A program made the position numbers and the translations under genes. From Rhizobium gallicum bv. gallicum R602sp (GTDB lineage: Bacteria; Pseudomonadota; Alphaproteobacteria; Rhizobiales; Rhizobiaceae), in contig NZ_CP006877.1 of the NCBI RefSeq assembly GCF_000816845.1, positions 1,431,501 to 1,495,500 on the forward strand: 64,000 nucleotides of DNA, written 5' to 3'. The notes below the pieces were generated by a model. The model was given only the letters and a program-made list of their open reading frames with translations. It was not told the DNA's origin and did no database searches. Of the stretch, positions 36,522 to 45,582 are shown in pieces (the first letter of the stretch is position 1; each line of letters starts with the position of its first letter).

Positions 36522-37526
36522 ATGAATGACCTGAATCAGACTTCCCTCATTATTTCAACGTCGCATGCCATGGCAGGTGCCGCCTGGATGGTGCTGGCCG
36601 GCGTGGTCTTCTCGATCCTCAACGTCGTCACGCAATGGGCGGCGATGAAGCTTGCCTTCCCGTCAGCCTCCATTGCCTTCTGGCAATATGCCTTCGCGCT
36701 CGTCTTCTCCCTGCCGTTCCTCTACCGGGCCGGCTTTTCGGCGATGCGCACCAATTATCCTGGCGCCATGTCGTGCGCGTCGCCTGTGCGGCGCTTGGCG
36801 TCGAAGCCTGGGTCACGGGGCTCGCCTCCGTGCCAATCTGGCAGGCGACCGCGCTGGTGATGACATCGCCTTTTTTATCATTCTCGGTACGAGACCCTTG
36901 CTCAGGAAACGGGTTGGTCCGGCCCGTCGGACGGCAACGGTCGCCGGCTTTGCCGGTGCGATGATCATCTTGCGGCCCTGGTCGGTCAGTTTCACTTGGG
37001 CGGCCCTGCTTCCGATCCTCTCGGCGCTGCTCCGGGCGCTTCCTCGCTGATCACCAAGAATCTGACGGGAATCGAGCGGCCCGAAACCATCACGGTCTGG
37101 CTGCTGGTGCTTCTGACGCCCATCAATGGCGGGCTTGCGCTGGCGGCCGGCTTCGAGGTTCCGGCGGGCGTCAAGCTGGGGCTTTTCGTACTCGCCGGCC
37201 TGCTGACTGTGCTCGCGCAGTATTTTCTCACACTTGCCTATACAGCGGCCGATGCTGCCTATGGGCAGCCCTTCGACGATCTCAAACTGCCGCTCAACGT
37301 CTTTGCCGGTTGGCCCGTCTTCGGCTATGCGCCTACCGGTTACCTCTGGCTCGGAGCGGCATTGATCTTTTGCGCCTCCCTCTTCATCATGCGCAACGAA
37401 CTGCGCCGCGAGCAGACGGCTGCATCGAACATGGCGGTGCAAAACGCGCCGCCTGTCATGTGTCTGTCATCAGCGTCCCTCAAAAATCCCCCGTTTCGGA
37501 TATTCGACACATGGGGGATTTCATGA
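36522..37526 (+). pseudogene. ribN: Frameshifted ribN-type riboflavin transporter (EamA family)
   Basis: The translation spreads over three frames. It starts MNDLNQTSLIISTSHAM with helices up to FSAMRTNYP, shifts near 36761 to WRHVVRVACAALGVEAWV, near 36869 to FFIILGTRPLLRKRVGPAR, and near 37041 back to the first frame at GASSLITKNLTGIERPETI. The remaining EamA helices end FCASLFIMRNELRREQ. Each shift is explained by one missing base, and three together restore the original frame. RibN of rhizobia imports riboflavin under FMN riboswitch control, which fits the element upstream. The open frame ends overlapping the next start; true similarity probably ends near 37430. Confidence 0.85.
37453..37470 (+). 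promoter_or_regulatory. Perfect PHO box (PhoB binding site)
   Basis: CTGTCAT at 37453-37459 and CTGTCAT at 37464-37470 are direct 7-base repeats separated by four bases, an exact match to the PHO box of rhizobia and other Proteobacteria. It lies 53 bases ahead of the phytase-like gene and overlaps the last codons of the broken transporter. CAAAAAT ten bases further on is a plausible -10. It predicts induction by phosphate starvation. Confidence 0.85.
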
Positions 37527-39721
37527 CCATTTCATCGCGCCAGGCTACCCTGGCTGCCGTGCTTCTCGCGTCCGTTGCGTCCCCGGCCGCTGCGGAGCCT
37601 GTTTTCAATCGTATTGCGTCCTTCCCGGTTGCCGCAAACCTGCCCGCCGGCAAGGACAAGCTTTCCACGACCTCCGCCGAAATCATCACCGCCACCGATG
37701 ACGGCAGGACGCTGATTTACAGCGACAGCCCGCTCGGCGCGATCGGCTTCGTCGACATCATCGATGCCAAGGCCCCCAAGGCCGGCGGCGTGCTGATGAT
37801 GGACGGCGAGCCGACATCCGTTACGTCGGCAGCGGGCAAGGCGCTCGTTGCCGTCAACACCGGCGAGAGTAAGCAGAAGCCTTCCGGCCATCTGGCAATC
37901 GTCGACGTCGCCACCAAAAAGATCGAGAACATCTGCGATCTCGGCGGTCAGCCGGATTCGATCGCGCTCAACAAGGAAAAGACGCTCGGCACCATCGCCA
38001 TCGAAAACGAGCGCGACGAAGACGTCAACGATGGCAAGATCCCGCAGATGCCGGCAGGCGCTCTCGCGATCTTTCAGGTCAAGGACGGAACGGTCGATTG
38101 CGGCACGATCAAGCACGTTGCGCTGACCGGCCTCTCGGCCGTCGCGCCGGAGGACCCGGAGCCGGAATTCGTCGCCTTCAACGGCCAAGATGAGATCGCA
38201 CTGACATTGCAGGAAAACAACGAGATCGTCATCATCGACGCCAAAACCGCGCAGGTGAAGACGCATTTCTCCGCGGGCAGCACGGACCTTTCCGATATCG
38301 ACACGAAGAAGGACGGGGCGCTAAGGTTTGCTGGCGAACTGAAGGGTGTTCTGCGCGAACCGGACGCTGTGAAATGGCTGGACGACAACCGTCTCGTGGT
38401 CGCCAACGAAGGCGATTATGAAGGCGGCTCGCGCGGGTTCACGATCTTCGACAAGACCGGCAAGGTTCTCTACGAAGCCGGCAGCTCCTTCGAGCGCGCC
38501 GTGGCGGTTCTCGGCCATTATCCGGACGGCCGCTCTTCCTCGAAGGGCGTCGAACCGGAGGGCCTGGAAGCAGCCACCTTTGGAGGCCTGCAATATTTCT
38601 TCGTGCTTGCCGAGCGCGCTTCTGTTGTCGGCGTCTACAAGGACACGGGCGCCGACCCGGAACTGTCGCAGATTTTGCCATCGGGCGTATCGCCGGAAGG
38701 CGCTGTCGCCATCCCCTCGCGCAACCTCTTTGCGACCGCCAACGAAGTCGATCTCGGCGAGGACGGCGGCCCGCGCTCGCATGTGATGATCTACGAGCTT
38801 GCCGAAGGAGAGAAGGCCTATCCGCAGATCGTCGAGGCCGAGAAGGATGGCAACCCGGTCGGCTTTGCCGCCCTTTCGGGCCTTGCTGCCGTTCCGGAAA
38901 AGCCTGGCAAGCTCTTTGCGGTCAGCGACAGCGTGCTCGGCATGCAGCCGACGATCTACACAATCGACGCGACGCAGAAGCCCGCCGTCATCACCGAGAC
39001 GCTGATGATCAAGCGTGACGGTGCTGCCGCCCAGAAGCTCGACATCGAGGGCATCGCCGTCGATGAGAAGGGCTGGTTCTGGCTCGCTTCCGAAGGCAAC
39101 AGCGAAAAGCTGCTGCCGCACGCGCTCTACCACGTCAATCCGAAGGGCGAGATCAAGGCCGAGGTCGCCCTGCCGAAGGAGCTGACCGCCAACGAAATCC
39201 GCTACGGTTTCGAAGGCGTGACGATCATCGGCTCCGGAGATGATGCAACGCTGTGGATGGCAATTCAGCGCGAATGGAAGGACGACGAGAAGGGCTTCGT
39301 CAAGCTCGTCTCTTACAATCTGAAGAGCAAGGAATGGGGCGCCGTGCGCTACCCGCTCGACAAGTCCGAAAACGGCTGGGTCGGTCTTTCGGAAATCTCT
39401 GCCCATGGCGACAGCGTCTATATCATCGAGCGCGACAACCTCGTGGGCGATGCAGCGAAGTTGAAGAAGCTCTATAAGGTGGCGATCGCCGATCTCAAGC
39501 CCGCCAAGCTCGGCGGCGAGCTACCGGCCGTCGAGAAGACCGAAGCCTACGACTTCGTCAACGAGCTGAAGACGGCCACCAACGGCTACGTGCTCGACAA
39601 GATCGAAGGCTTCACCTTCGACGCCGGCGGCAAGGCCTATGCCGTCACCGACAACGACGGGGTCAGCGACTCCTCAGGTGAAACCCTGTTCTTCCCGGTC
39701 AATCTGGTCGGCACGAACTGA
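37523..39721 (+). CDS. Exported phytase-like esterase
   Basis: The protein is 732 residues from the ATG at 37523 (GGGGGA upstream); the frame is open to 37310. A signal peptide (LAAVLLASVASPAAAEP) leads to a beta-propeller-like N-terminal half with repeats such as SIALNKEKTLGTIAIENERDE, and a C-terminal domain of the esterase-like phytase family with KLDIEGIAVDEKGWFWLASEG and KIEGFTFDAGGKAYAVTDNDG. These proteins are calcium-binding propellers thought to cleave phosphate esters in the periplasm. The PHO box just upstream strongly supports a role in phosphate scavenging. A terminator follows. Confidence 0.88.
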   Translation: MTISSRQATLAAVLLASVASPAAAEPVFNRIASFPVAANLPAGKDKLSTTSAEIITATDDGRTLIYSDSPLGAIGFVDIIDAKAPKAGGVLMMDGEPTSVTSAAGKALVAVNTGESKQKPSGHLAIVDVATKKIENICDLGGQPDSIALNKEKTLGTIAIENERDEDVNDGKIPQMPAGALAIFQVKDGTVDCGTIKHVALTGLSAVAPEDPEPEFVAFNGQDEIALTLQENNEIVIIDAKTAQVKTHFSAGSTDLSDIDTKKDGALRFAGELKGVLREPDAVKWLDDNRLVVANEGDYEGGSRGFTIFDKTGKVLYEAGSSFERAVAVLGHYPDGRSSSKGVEPEGLEAATFGGLQYFFVLAERASVVGVYKDTGADPELSQILPSGVSPEGAVAIPSRNLFATANEVDLGEDGGPRSHVMIYELAEGEKAYPQIVEAEKDGNPVGFAALSGLAAVPEKPGKLFAVSDSVLGMQPTIYTIDATQKPAVITETLMIKRDGAAAQKLDIEGIAVDEKGWFWLASEGNSEKLLPHALYHVNPKGEIKAEVALPKELTANEIRYGFEGVTIIGSGDDATLWMAIQREWKDDEKGFVKLVSYNLKSKEWGAVRYPLDKSENGWVGLSEISAHGDSVYIIERDNLVGDAAKLKKLYKVAIADLKPAKLGGELPAVEKTEAYDFVNELKTATNGYVLDKIEGFTFDAGGKAYAVTDNDGVSDSSGETLFFPVNLVGTN

Positions 39722-39739
39722 GGTCCCAGAACTGAAAGG

Positions 39740-39782
39740 AAATGGCCGGGTCAAACCCGGCGGGTTAAACTAGGCCATTTTT
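39740..39782 (+). terminator. Terminator after the phytase-like gene
   Basis: AAATGGCC and GGCCATTT form the outer stem with a smaller CGGGT/ACCCG hairpin inside, followed by TTGG. The outer arms extend further through CAGAAC/GTTCTG. It separates this gene from the convergent aldo/keto reductase and may serve both. Confidence 0.65.
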
Positions 39783-39800
39783 GGTTCTGAAAGGATAGGC

Positions 39801-40787
39801 TTACCAGCGCTGATGCACATGCGGTGCAATCAGCCGCTCGTAGATCTCGCGGGTCGCGTCCATCACGTCGTGGCAGAGCGGCGCGAGATCGGCGGCCGCT
39901 GCGTTGGCCCTTGCCTGTTCGGCGTTGCGCGCACCGGGGATGACCACGGTTACGGCATCGTTCATAAGGATCCAGCGTAGCGCAAAGGCTGCCATGGAGG
40001 CGCCCTGCGGCACCAGCTTGCGCACCTCCTCGACCGCTTGCAGGCCGACCTCGAAGGGAACGCCCGCGAAGGTCTCGCCGACATCGAAGGCCTCGCCGTG
40101 GCGGTTGAAATTGCGGTGGTCGTCGCTTGCGAACTTGGTGTCACGGGTGATCTTGCCGGAGAGTAGGCCACTTGCGAGCGGCACGCGTGCAATCACGGCG
40201 ACGTTCTTGCGGCGGGCTTCCTGGAAGAACAGGCGATCGGGGCGCTGACGGAAGATGTTGTAGATGATCTGGATGCTTTCGACGCCCGGAAACTCGATCG
40301 CTTTCAAGCCTTCCTCAACCGTCGAAACGCTGACGCCATAGCCCTTGATCTTGCCGGCCTTCTGGAGCTGGTTGAGACCGTCGAAGACTTCCGAACGGTA
40401 AAGCACCTCCGTCGGCGGGCAGTGGAGTTGGACGAGGTCAAGGCTGTCGACCTGCAGGTTCTTCAGGCTGCGGTCGATAAAGCCTTCGAGATTGGCCTTG
40501 GTATAACCGCCGGCGACATGCGGGTTCAGCCTTCGGCCGGCCTTGGTGGCGACCATCGGGGGCGTGCCGCCACGGCTCTTCAGCACGTCGGCGACGATTT
40601 TTTCCGATCGGCCGTCGCCGTAAACGTCCGCTGTGTCGATGAAGGTGATGCCGGCGTCGAGCGCCGCATTGAGGGCCGCCCGGCCGTCAGCCTCGCTGAC
40701 ATCGCCCCAGGAACCGCCGATCTGCCATGCGCCGAACCCGACATTGGTGACTGAAAACGGCATGCGGCCGAAAGAATGCTGTTTCAT
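39801..40787 (-). CDS. Aldo/keto reductase
   Basis: The protein is 328 residues from the ATG at 40787, which has GGAGGATTCCC directly upstream; an in-frame ATG at 40820 is less likely. The TIM-barrel AKR motifs are GITFIDTADVYGDGRSE (catalytic Asp and Tyr), MVATKAGRRLNPH (Lys), DLVQLHCPP (His) and the cofactor segment VVIPGARNAEQARAN. It reduces or oxidises carbonyls with NADPH; the substrate is unknown. It is divergent from the cupin gene. Confidence 0.92.
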   Translation of the reverse strand: MKQHSFGRMPFSVTNVGFGAWQIGGSWGDVSEADGRAALNAALDAGITFIDTADVYGDGRSEKIVADVLKSRGGTPPMVATKAGRRLNPHVAGGYTKANLEGFIDRSLKNLQVDSLDLVQLHCPPTEVLYRSEVFDGLNQLQKAGKIKGYGVSVSTVEEGLKAIEFPGVESIQIIYNIFRQRPDRLFFQEARRKNVAVIARVPLASGLLSGKITRDTKFASDDHRNFNRHGEAFDVGETFAGVPFEVGLQAVEEVRKLVPQGASMAAFALRWILMNDAVTVVIPGARNAEQARANAAAADLAPLCHDVMDATREIYERLIAPHVHQRW

Positions 40788-41000
40788 GGGAATCCTCCAT
40801 TCGTGATGAAAAGCTCGCACGGCGACTATCAGCCAGGCCCCGGGCGGACAAGCGCCTGCGGGGGAAATAGGGCGCAGACGTTGCTTGTTCGAGAACGGTG
40901 CCGAGTGGTCTCATATCTTTCCACTCCACTTCAAATGGGTCGATCGATGACCTACTTTCTGTGAGGGACGCGCCGGATCAAACAAGGAAGAGGCAATAGC

Positions 41001-41402
41001 ATGGAAATCAAGACAGCCGGTTCCCGGCCATCGGCGAAGGCTTCGGCGGACTATTTCGCCGGCACCGTGCGGCTTGATCCGTTGATCGAAGCGCCCGATC
41101 CGGCCCGCGTGAGGGTCGTGCACGTGACATTCGAGCCGGGAGCGCGCACTGCGTGGCACACGCATCCTCTGGGCCAGACGCTGATCGTCACGTCCGGCAA
41201 GGGGCTTGTGCAGAGCTGGGGCGGCGAAATCCGCGAAATTAGGCCGGGCGACACCGTGTGGTTCGCGGCCGGCGAAAAGCACTGGCATGGCGCAGCCCCG
41301 GAAACGGCGATGACGCATATCGCTATCCAGGAATCACTGAATGGCAGCGTCGCCGACTGGATGGAGCAGGTCAGCGACGAGCAATATGCCGGAAAGGCCT
41401 GA
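41001..41402 (+). CDS. Cupin family protein
   Basis: The protein is 133 residues with a conserved small cupin barrel: [22 protein letters not shown] with metal-binding His residues, [19 protein letters not shown] with the last His, and the final [10 protein letters not shown]. The pattern matches the carboxymuconolactone/mandelonitrile lyase-like cupins found beside oxidoreductases in many bacteria. The AGGAAGAGG upstream supports the start. It diverges from the aldo/keto reductase and may be functionally paired with it. The enzyme activity is unproven. Confidence 0.88.
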   Translation: MEIKTAGSRPSAKASADYFAGTVRLDPLIEAPDPARVRVVHVTFEPGARTAWHTHPLGQTLIVTSGKGLVQSWGGEIREIRPGDTVWFAAGEKHWHGAAPETAMTHIAIQESLNGSVADWMEQVSDEQYAGKA

Positions 41403-41618
41403 AGGACGTTAGACGCGAGAAAATGCGTCGGAAGTCCTCTCAACGCTCAGCTCTTGTACGGCGGCTGGACTTTGCCGTGAAAACAATTTCCGGACTGTCA
41501 TGGTTTTGTCTCCAAACCTGCTTGACACTCAAATGCGAACCCCTTAGTTAGCCGCTCATCGAAGCGGCCTATCCGTTTTGACAAGGATGCGAAAGCTCCG
41601 GATGACTTGAAATGAAGT

Positions 41619-41695
41619 GCGGGTGTAGCTCAGTCGGTTAGAGTGCCGGCCTGTCACGCCGGAGGTCGCGGGTTCGAGCCCCGTCACTCGCGCCA
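41619..41695 (+). tRNA. tRNA-Asp(GUC), copy 1
   Basis: Acceptor arms GCGGGTG and CACTCGC pair with one G-U. The anticodon stem CCGGC/GCCGG holds loop CTGTCAC with anticodon GTC at 41653-41655, and the T arm GTTCGAGCC is normal. CCA is encoded at 41693-41695. It reads GAC and GAU codons. Confidence 0.97.
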
Positions 41696-41742
41696 TTTTA
41701 AGATGTGCCGCAAGGCGCATTCCGGCCTTTCCTTCAAGATGC

Positions 41743-41819
41743 GCGGGTGTAGCTCAGTCGGTTAGAGTGCCGGCCTGTCACGCCGGAGGTCGCGGGTTCG
41801 AGCCCCGTCACTCGCGCCA
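41743..41819 (+). tRNA. tRNA-Asp(GUC), copy 2
   Basis: All 77 bases including CCA are identical to the copy 124 bases upstream, while the 47-base spacer is unique. The pair is probably transcribed together ahead of the nuo operon. Confidence 0.97.
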
Positions 41820-42065
41820 TTCTTTTCTCCGAGCCATGCAGTTTTTGGTTGGCTGCCATGCAACCTCTCGCAACTTGTGCGTATTTGTCGCGACATCGTT
41901 GCATCTGCTTGATAATGTCGCATCCTCACAGGTGGAATTGGCTTTCTAAAAGTCTTGCGCCATGGCTCCGGCTGCGCTAACCACGGCTTGTTGCAACGCA
42001 CGTTCGCTTGCCGGGCATTTGCCCGTTGCGCTGCCTGGCGCATCCGGCAAGCAGGGATGAACATG

Positions 42066-42431
42066 ATGACTGAACTGCTCAGTTCCTATATTCCGATCGC
42101 TATCTTCATCGGCATTGCCCTCGTCATCGGCCTGGCGCTTCTGATTGCGCCGTTTGCCGTGGCCTTCAAGGCGCCGGATTCGGAAAAGCTTTCCGCATAC
42201 GAATGCGGCTTCAACGCCTTCGACGATGCTCGCATGAAATTCGACATCCGCTTCTATCTCGTGTCGATCCTCTTCATCATCTTCGACCTCGAAGTCGCCT
42301 TCCTTTTCCCCTGGGCGGTTTCCTTTGGCGCCATCGGCTGGTTCGGCTTCTGGTCCATGATGGTCTTCCTGCTCGTGCTCACCGTCGGCTTTATCTATGA
42401 ATGGAAGAAGGGAGCCCTGGAATGGCAGTGA
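42066..42431 (+). CDS. nuoA: NADH-quinone oxidoreductase subunit A
   Basis: The protein is 121 residues with three transmembrane helices. The conserved loop [20 protein letters not shown] carries the family cysteine near the quinone channel, and [22 protein letters not shown] is the second helix. It is a membrane subunit of complex I. The start at 42066 gives the usual rhizobial length; ATG codons at 42057 and 42063 are alternatives. It opens the operon nuoA-N, with its end overlapping nuoB by ten bases. Confidence 0.97.
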   Translation: MTELLSSYIPIAIFIGIALVIGLALLIAPFAVAFKAPDSEKLSAYECGFNAFDDARMKFDIRFYLVSILFIIFDLEVAFLFPWAVSFGAIGWFGFWSMMVFLLVLTVGFIYEWKKGALEWQ

Positions 42432-43006
42432 CGCCCTCAAGCAATCGCACGCTCGTTGCGCCACAGCCGAACGGGATCATCGATCCCGCCACCGGCAAGC
42501 CGATCGGCAGCAACGATGCGTTCTTCGGCGAGATCAACAACGAACTGGCCGACAAGGGTTTTCTCGTCACCTCGACCGACGAGCTGATCAACTGGGCGCG
42601 TACCGGCTCGCTAATGTGGATGACCTTCGGTCTCGCCTGCTGCGCCGTCGAGATGATGCAGCTGTCGATGCCGCGTTACGACGTCGAGCGTTTCGGCTTT
42701 GCGCCGCGCGCTTCGCCGCGCCAGTCGGACGTGATGATTGTTGCTGGCACCCTCACCAACAAGATGGCGCCCGCGCTCCGTAAGGTCTATGACCAGATGC
42801 CTGAGCCGCGTTACGTGATCTCGATGGGCTCCTGCGCCAATGGCGGCGGCTACTATCACTATTCTTATTCGGTGGTGCGCGGCTGCGACCGCGTCGTGCC
42901 GATCGACATCTACGTGCCGGGCTGTCCCCCCACAGCGGAGGCGCTGCTTTACGGCGTGCTTCTGCTGCAGAAGAAGATCCGGCGCACCGGCACGATCGAG
43001 CGGTAA
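42422..43006 (+). CDS. nuoB: NADH-quinone oxidoreductase subunit B
   Basis: The protein is 194 residues. It ligates iron-sulfur cluster N2, the last before quinone: the double cysteine in [12 protein letters not shown], then [19 protein letters not shown] and [18 protein letters not shown]. The ATG at 42422 overlaps the end of nuoA, indicating coupling. It is part of the peripheral arm near the membrane. Confidence 0.98.
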   Translation: MAVTPSSNRTLVAPQPNGIIDPATGKPIGSNDAFFGEINNELADKGFLVTSTDELINWARTGSLMWMTFGLACCAVEMMQLSMPRYDVERFGFAPRASPRQSDVMIVAGTLTNKMAPALRKVYDQMPEPRYVISMGSCANGGGYYHYSYSVVRGCDRVVPIDIYVPGCPPTAEALLYGVLLLQKKIRRTGTIER

Positions 43007-43024
43007 GGGTTAAGGACAAGACAT

Positions 43025-43627
43025 ATGAGCGAAGCCCTCACTGAGCTTTCGTCCCATCTCTCGGAGGCGCGTGGCAGCCTAATTGCCGCGACGCAACTGA
43101 AATTCGGCGAGCTGACACTGACAACGACGGGCGAAAACCTGATCGCGCTTCTGGCGTTCCTGCGCGATGACGCCAAGTGCGGTTTCATCAACCTGACGGA
43201 CATCTGCGGCGTCGATTGGCCGCAGCGCGAAAAGCGTTTCGACGTTGTGTATCATCTTTTGTCGCCGAAGCAGAACTTGCGCATCCGCGTGAAGGTCGCG
43301 ACCGACGAGGATACGCCGGTTCCCTCGGCCTGCGCGGTCTATCCCGGCGCCGACTGGTTCGAGCGCGAGACCTGGGACATGTACGGCGTTCTCTTCACTG
43401 GCCACCCGGATCTCCGCCGCATCCTGACCGACTACGGTTTCGAAGGACATCCCCTTCGCAAGGACTTTCCGACGACCGGCTTCGTCGAAGTCCGTTACGA
43501 CGATGCGGCAAAGCGGGTCGTTTACGAACCGGTGGAACTGAAGCAGGAATTCCGCAACTTCGACTTCATGTCGCCTTGGGAGGGCACCGAATACGTGCTG
43601 CCGGGCGATGAGAAGGCGAAGCAGTAG
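43025..43627 (+). CDS. nuoC: NADH-quinone oxidoreductase subunit C
   Basis: The protein is 200 residues, a separate NuoC as in Alphaproteobacteria (not fused to NuoD). The family signature is in [39 protein letters not shown]. It forms part of the peripheral arm that contacts NuoD. It is followed by a 476-base interruption of the operon that holds a decayed gene. Confidence 0.97.
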   Translation: MSEALTELSSHLSEARGSLIAATQLKFGELTLTTTGENLIALLAFLRDDAKCGFINLTDICGVDWPQREKRFDVVYHLLSPKQNLRIRVKVATDEDTPVPSACAVYPGADWFERETWDMYGVLFTGHPDLRRILTDYGFEGHPLRKDFPTTGFVEVRYDDAAKRVVYEPVELKQEFRNFDFMSPWEGTEYVLPGDEKAKQ

Positions 43628-43662
43628 AAGCGAATAGTGAACAGCGACGAGTCGGGAAGGGG

Positions 43663-44027
43663 TTGCAGACGATAAACTCCGACAGGGATCTCAAGGTCTG
43701 GCAGTTGGCGATCGATCGCGCGGTGGACTGCTATCGGATGACCGAGGATCTTCCCAAGTTGGAGATTTGACGGTCTGACGACCCAGGTACGCAGGCAGCA
43801 AATTCGATTGCTGCCAATATTGCTGAAGGGCACGGACGTGAAGTCACTGGAAGCTTTATTCGATATCTGCGCATGTCCCAGGTTCGTTGAAGGAATTGGA
43901 AACAGGTATTCATTTCTCACCGCGTCGGTTGATCGGCGAGATTGCGTTCAGGCAGATGACCGAAAAGTGCGACGAGATCAGACGGATGATCAGGGCGCTG
44001 GTACGGAGTCTCCAGGAGAAACAATGA
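43663..44027 (+). pseudogene. Decayed four-helix-bundle (23S rRNA IVS family) gene
   Basis: Joining the reading frames gives a recognisable four-helix-bundle protein: DLKVWQLAIDRAVDCYRMTE, DLPKLEI, then GLTTQVRR with AANSIAANIAEGHGRE, TGSFIRYLRMSQ, SLKELETGIHFSPRRL and [20 protein letters not shown] before the stop. Three indels break it: an extra base near 43769, a missing base near 43796 and another near 43886. A TTG at 43663 could have been the start. Intact relatives of this family occur as stand-alone genes and inside 23S rRNA intervening sequences; their function is unknown. Here it is stranded between nuoC and nuoD. Confidence 0.85.
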
Positions 44028-44103
44028 AACGGAACGAAACCATTCGCTATTCGCCATTCGCCATCCGCCTAACCAGCGGCGCGTTTGGCTTGGAGTTTGC
44101 ACC

Positions 44104-45294
44104 ATGACCGAACATAACGTCCGCAACTTCAACATCAATTTCGGGCCACAGCATCCGGCGGCGCACGGCGTTCTTCGTCTTGTCCTGGAGCTCGACGGCG
44201 AAATTGTGGAGCGCGTCGATCCGCATATCGGCCTGTTGCATCGCGGCACCGAGAAGCTGATCGAAACCAAAACCTATCTGCAGGCCGTTCCTTATTTCGA
44301 CCGCCTCGATTATGTGGCACCGATGAACCAGGAACATGCCTATGCGCTGGCCGTCGAGAAGCTGCTCGGCATCGAAATCCCGATTCGCGGTCAGCTGATC
44401 CGCGTTCTTTATTCGGAAATCGGCCGTATCCTGTCGCATCTCCTCAACGTCACGACCCAGGCCATGGACGTCGGCGCGCTGACGCCGCCGCTCTGGGGCT
44501 TCGAAGAGCGCGAAAAGCTGATGGTGTTTTATGAGCGCGCTTCCGGCTCGCGCATGCATGCGGCTTATTTCCGTCCAGGCGGCGTCCATCAGGATCTGCC
44601 GGAAAAGCTCGTTCAGGATATCGGCGACTGGTGCGATCCGTTTCTGAAGGCGTTGGACGATATCGACGATCTTCTGACCGGCAACCGCATCTTCAAGCAA
44701 CGTAACGTCGATATCGGCGTGGTATCGCTGGAAGACTGCTGGGCTTGGGGCTTCTCGGGCGTCATGGTCCGCGGTTCGGGAGCTGCCTGGGACCTGCGCC
44801 GTGCGCAGCCTTACGAGTGCTATTCCGATCTCGAGTTCGATATCCCGATCGGCAAGAACGGCGACTGCTATGACCGTTACCTGATCCGCATGATTGAAAT
44901 GCGTGAATCGGTCCGCATCATGAAGCAGTGCGTGAACCGCCTGCTCGGCGATGCCAGCACTGGACCATTCTCGTCGGTCGACGGCAAGGTGGTGCCGCCG
45001 AAGCGCGGCGAGATGAAGCGCTCGATGGAAGCTCTGATCCATCACTTCAAGCTCTATACCGAAGGCTACCACGTTCCGGCCGGCGAAGTTTACGCCGCCG
45101 TCGAAGCGCCGAAGGGCGAGTTCGGCGTCTACCTCGTCTCCGACGGCTCCAACAAGCCGTATCGCTGCAAGATCAAAGCTCCGGGCTATGCTCATCTTCA
45201 GGCGATGGATTTCATGTGCCGCGGCCACCAATTGGCTGACGTCGCTGCCATTCTCGGCTCGCTCGACATCGTGTTCGGCGAGGTGGATCGCTGA
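44104..45294 (+). CDS. nuoD: NADH-quinone oxidoreductase subunit D
   Basis: The protein is 396 residues, the 49-kDa-type subunit that lines the quinone pocket. Signatures are [34 protein letters not shown], and the C-terminal DIVFGEVDR. With NuoB it forms the quinone reduction site. Its TGA overlaps the ATG of the small exported protein gene by one base, so the two should be translationally coupled. Confidence 0.98.
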   Translation: MTEHNVRNFNINFGPQHPAAHGVLRLVLELDGEIVERVDPHIGLLHRGTEKLIETKTYLQAVPYFDRLDYVAPMNQEHAYALAVEKLLGIEIPIRGQLIRVLYSEIGRILSHLLNVTTQAMDVGALTPPLWGFEEREKLMVFYERASGSRMHAAYFRPGGVHQDLPEKLVQDIGDWCDPFLKALDDIDDLLTGNRIFKQRNVDIGVVSLEDCWAWGFSGVMVRGSGAAWDLRRAQPYECYSDLEFDIPIGKNGDCYDRYLIRMIEMRESVRIMKQCVNRLLGDASTGPFSSVDGKVVPPKRGEMKRSMEALIHHFKLYTEGYHVPAGEVYAAVEAPKGEFGVYLVSDGSNKPYRCKIKAPGYAHLQAMDFMCRGHQLADVAAILGSLDIVFGEVDR

Positions 45295-45566
45295 TGCAGC
45301 TTGCCGCGCTTTCAGCAGCCGTTTTACTCATGGCATCCGGAGCGTTCGCTCAGGAAAATCAGGGATTCGGCCAGAAGCTGGGCGCGCAGGATGTAGCGCC
45401 TCCGGGCGACCAGGCCTCCATGGGCGAGCTATTGTCCAGGGGCTATGAAATCAAGGCTGCCGTTCCGAACGGCAACAAGTTCGTTGTGTTTATGCAGAAA
45501 GACCAGTCGGCCTATGCTTGCGAGATGCAGTCTCTGACAGCCTCGCGGTGTGGGACCCTAAACTGA
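45294..45566 (+). CDS. Small exported protein in nuo operon
   Basis: The protein is 90 residues. The N-terminus [20 protein letters not shown] is a signal peptide; the mature part of about 70 residues contains MGELLSRGYEIKAAVPNGNK, FVVFMQKDQSAYACEMQ and a final SRCGTLN with two cysteines. The start overlaps nuoD (TGATG) and the stop lies 16 bases before nuoE, so it belongs to the operon. It is not one of the 14 core subunits. A periplasmic or membrane-assembly accessory role is possible but unproven. Confidence 0.8.
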   Translation: MQLAALSAAVLLMASGAFAQENQGFGQKLGAQDVAPPGDQASMGELLSRGYEIKAAVPNGNKFVVFMQKDQSAYACEMQSLTASRCGTLN

Positions 45567-45582
45567 CAAGGCGTGAGGAAGA

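Noticed and set aside
41762..42064. Minus-strand ORF with GASDGARTRDLRRD and the plus-strand ORF at 41767
   Set aside because: Both are translations of the tRNA-Asp sequence and its flank, a well-known annotation artefact.
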